Below, one piece after another: positions 13,795 to 15,417 of a stretch of 15,417 nucleotides of DNA (within the stretch, counting starts at the first letter, position 1; each line of letters begins with the position of its first letter). The notes beneath the pieces are model-generated. The model was not told the origin of the DNA. It worked only from the letters and a program-made list of their open reading frames with translations, and searched no databases. A program made the translations under genes and the position numbers. Source of the stretch: Holophagae bacterium (GTDB taxonomy: Bacteria > Acidobacteriota > Thermoanaerobaculia > Thermoanaerobaculales > Sulfomarinibacteraceae); assembly GCA_030637505.1 (NCBI GenBank), contig DAOWGJ010000069.1:1-15417 (forward strand), in the 5' to 3' direction.

Positions 13795-13818
13795 GTTTCA
13801 CCGGGTTTCGTCTCAAAC

Positions 13819-14874
13819 TCATGTACGGCTGCTCCGGACACAGCGTACGATCTCGGTTCCGATCTCCTCGACCGGAAGGATGGATTGTGCAAAACCGGCC
13901 CTGACCACTTGGCCCGGCATACCCCATACCACACTGGTGGCCTCGTCTTGGGCCAGAATTCGGCCGCCTTTCCGGTCAACCGCCCGGCAGCCCGCCAGAC
14001 CATCCTGACCCATCCCGGTCAAAATCACGGCCATGGTTGCCGGCCCATAATGCTGGACCACCGATCTCAACAACACATCAACCGAGGGCCTGCATGAGTT
14101 TTCCATCGGCCCAAATCGAGTCACCAGGGTCACCCCATCCTCCACCCCGGCAACTTCCATATGGCGGTCCCCCGGAGCAACCCAGGCCGTTCCCGGACTG
14201 ACACGCGCTCCTGTGCGCCCCTCGAAGACCCGAATGCCACACAACGTGTCCAGTCGCTCCGCCAGGGAGCGCGTGAAGTCCGGCGGCATGTGCTGCACGA
14301 TCACGATCGGCGCTTCAAAGTCAGACGGAATGGCCTCGAGGACCGTTCGAAGCGCGTTTGGTCCCCCGGTCGAAACCCCGATGGCGACAATGCCGATCGG
14401 CGCCGAGATCGGTTTGACTGCTGCCGGTCGCCGCCGAACTGGTGAAGAACTCTCCCGGCGACCGGTCAACGCCTCGATTTTTGGCACTAATTGTTCGCGG
14501 AGATAGGTCCGGGCAGCCTCCGGCGACTCCATCCGCGAAGCCTTGGTGACGTAATCGGAAGCCCCACGGAACAGAGACTCCACCGTCGCCAACCCCCCCT
14601 GCCGTGTCAAGTTACTCAACATTATAACCTTGATGCTGGGGAAATCAGCCCTGATCCGCGATAGCGTCTCAAGTCCATCCATCTCCGGCATCTCGACATC
14701 CAGGGTGATCAGGTCCGGCATTAGTCGGGGGATTTTCGCCAGCGCAATACACCCGTTTGCGGCCGACCCGACGACCTCGATACTCTCTTCACCATCGAGA
14801 ATTTCTGAGATTACTCTTCGCGCCACTACAGAATCATCGACGACAAGAACACGGACAGGACTGGAATCGCTCAT
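13819..14874 (-). CDS. cheB: CheB protein-glutamate methylesterase (REC plus esterase)
   Basis: The 351-residue protein has the CheB layout. The receiver domain shows Asp13-Asp14, phosphoacceptor Asp59 in ITLDVEMPEMDG, Ser87 and Lys111. The linker runs to about residue 158. The methylesterase domain holds the catalytic triad Ser168 (GVSTGG), His195 (VQHMPPDF) and Asp291 (TGMGQDG), nearly the same spacing as in E. coli. It hydrolyses receptor methyl esters and deamidates glutamines when phosphorylated, opposing CheR. Its ATG shares one base with the cheY stop (TGATG at 14872-14876), so translation is coupled to cheY. Confidence 0.96.
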   Translation of the reverse strand: MSDSSPVRVLVVDDSVVARRVISEILDGEESIEVVGSAANGCIALAKIPRLMPDLITLDVEMPEMDGLETLSRIRADFPSIKVIMLSNLTRQGGLATVESLFRGASDYVTKASRMESPEAARTYLREQLVPKIEALTGRRESSSPVRRRPAAVKPISAPIGIVAIGVSTGGPNALRTVLEAIPSDFEAPIVIVQHMPPDFTRSLAERLDTLCGIRVFEGRTGARVSPGTAWVAPGDRHMEVAGVEDGVTLVTRFGPMENSCRPSVDVLLRSVVQHYGPATMAVILTGMGQDGLAGCRAVDRKGGRILAQDEATSVVWGMPGQVVRAGFAQSILPVEEIGTEIVRCVRSSRT

Positions 14875-15257
14875 CAGTCCCGGTCGGCCTCGATGCCCAA
14901 CAGCATCAACTTCTCCAGCAGCATTTCCTTGTTGAACGGCTTCATGATGTACTCGTCTGCGCCGGCCTCCAGTGCCTCGGACATTCGAGAGATCTCATTT
15001 TCGGTCGTCACCATTACCAGGCGCAAGTCGGCAAATCGAGGTTCTTCCCGAACTTCACAAACAAAGTCATAGCCGGTCATCTGTGGCATATTCCAATCGA
15101 CCAATGCGAGATCGAACGGCCCTCCGGAGTTGAGAATGAGGAGGGCTTGCCCCCCGTCCTCGGCCCCCTCAACCTCATACCCCAATTCACCGAGGATACC
15201 GCTCAGAATGGTCCGCATGGCACGCGAATCGTCAATCACCAACGCCTTTTTAGTCAT
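14874..15257 (-). CDS. cheY: CheY chemotaxis response regulator
   Basis: The 127-residue protein is a single receiver domain with Asp9-Asp10, phosphoacceptor Asp54 in LALVDWNMPQMTG, Thr84/Thr85 and Lys106 in IMKPFNKEML. The sequence around VDWNMP and the C-terminal helix resemble CheY of bacteria with CheX-type systems. The start at 15257 was chosen because GGAGG lies upstream (15268-15272) and the next in-frame ATG upstream (15296) would add 13 residues unlike any CheY and overlap cheW. It sits between cheW and cheB, in a typical Che order. Its output target, motor or pilus, is not shown by the sequence. Confidence 0.95.
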   Translation of the reverse strand: MTKKALVIDDSRAMRTILSGILGELGYEVEGAEDGGQALLILNSGGPFDLALVDWNMPQMTGYDFVCEVREEPRFADLRLVMVTTENEISRMSEALEAGADEYIMKPFNKEMLLEKLMLLGIEADRD

Positions 15258-15267
15258 GAACGACTGA

Positions 15268-15272
15268 CCTCC
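15268..15272 (-). promoter_or_regulatory. GGAGG ribosome site for cheY
   Basis: GGAGG on the minus strand lies just after the cheW stop codon and 10 nt before the cheY ATG. It decides the start at 15257 rather than 15296. Confidence 0.7.
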
Positions 15273-15273
15273 T

Positions 15274-15417
15274 TCATCCCGAGATCGCGACAACATAATC
15301 GATGTCCAAATCCAGAAGGAGCCGGCCCTCGAGCTTGAAGGCGCCCCGAATCAACCGGCGCGCCTCCCCCTGCAGGGTATCCGGGGGGTCTTCGTGCGCC
15401 GCCTTGTCAACCTCAAC
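15274..15417 (-). CDS. cheW: CheW-domain protein, C-terminal end (partial)
   Basis: The last 47 codons are open to the window edge. The peptide ends RRLIRGAFKLEGRLLLDLDI and then DYVVAISG. The pattern of a helix, then G-x-x-KLEGRLL-L-LD (the last CheW beta strands) fits a CheW adaptor, which couples chemoreceptors to CheA. A CheA C-terminal CheW-like domain or a CheV could end similarly, so the assignment is less sure than its neighbours. It is followed after 16 bp by cheY, so it belongs to the same operon. The gene continues beyond base 15417. Confidence 0.7.
   Translation of the reverse strand, partial: VEVDKAAHEDPPDTLQGEARRLIRGAFKLEGRLLLDLDIDYVVAISG

Noticed and set aside
15258..15296. 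Upstream ATG at 15296 as the cheY start
   Set aside because: It would overlap the cheW end, adds residues foreign to CheY, and the GGAGG site points to 15257.

Overview
The window is GC-rich bacterial chromosome with Shine-Dalgarno starts, closely packed genes and several kinds of short dispersed repeat between genes. Gene content (TypA/BipA, HtpG, a Che cluster with CheX-type phosphatases, DUF4388/PATAN proteins, a V4R protein) fits a free-living, probably motile Gram-negative lineage of the deltaproteobacterial, acidobacterial or planctomycete-like kind. No taxonomic marker is complete enough to place it, so this is inference. No rRNA, tRNA, CRISPR array, transposase or phage gene was seen.

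Left half (1-6746), housekeeping and accessory genes: the 3' end of typA/bipA; a YdjM/DUF457-type membrane metal-dependent hydrolase with a possible leaderless start; an FGGY carbohydrate kinase ending at a long two-part hairpin; then, on the minus strand, a DUF134 DNA-binding protein with a C-terminal zinc ribbon and a TauE/SafE membrane transporter; then htpG, divergent from the transporter. The gap at 3385-3943 holds a 412-bp element with 35-bp terminal inverted repeats and an interior full of small hairpins.

Middle (6747-7511), non-coding: the htpG terminator hairpin, a 240-bp MITE-like element (27-bp terminal inverted repeats around a perfect 23-bp inverted repeat), a copy of a dispersed hairpin repeat, a 25-bp-arm hairpin, and right beside it a near-consensus sigma70 promoter followed by a leader of about 285 nt.

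Right half (7512-15417), two converging signalling operons. The plus-strand operon encodes a PATAN/DUF4388 protein with MshEN-like repeats and a GAF-like domain, a stand-alone receiver, a protein with MshEN-like repeats fused to a CheX-type phosphatase domain, and a 703-residue protein made of a degenerate receiver, PATAN, a PYP-like PAS lacking the chromophore cysteine, and V4R. A possible 76-codon ORF follows. Three of its junctions are ATGA start/stop overlaps. The minus-strand operon reads cheW (partial)-cheY-cheB-cheR-cheX, also tightly coupled. The two operons end 127 bp apart. The most interesting inference is one chemosensory-like pathway in which the Che proteins handle adaptation and phosphate removal and the plus-strand proteins form a ligand-sensing output branch, perhaps acting on type IV pili or another c-di-GMP-linked machine. 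No CheA, receptor or pilus gene lies in the window, so the output is unproven.
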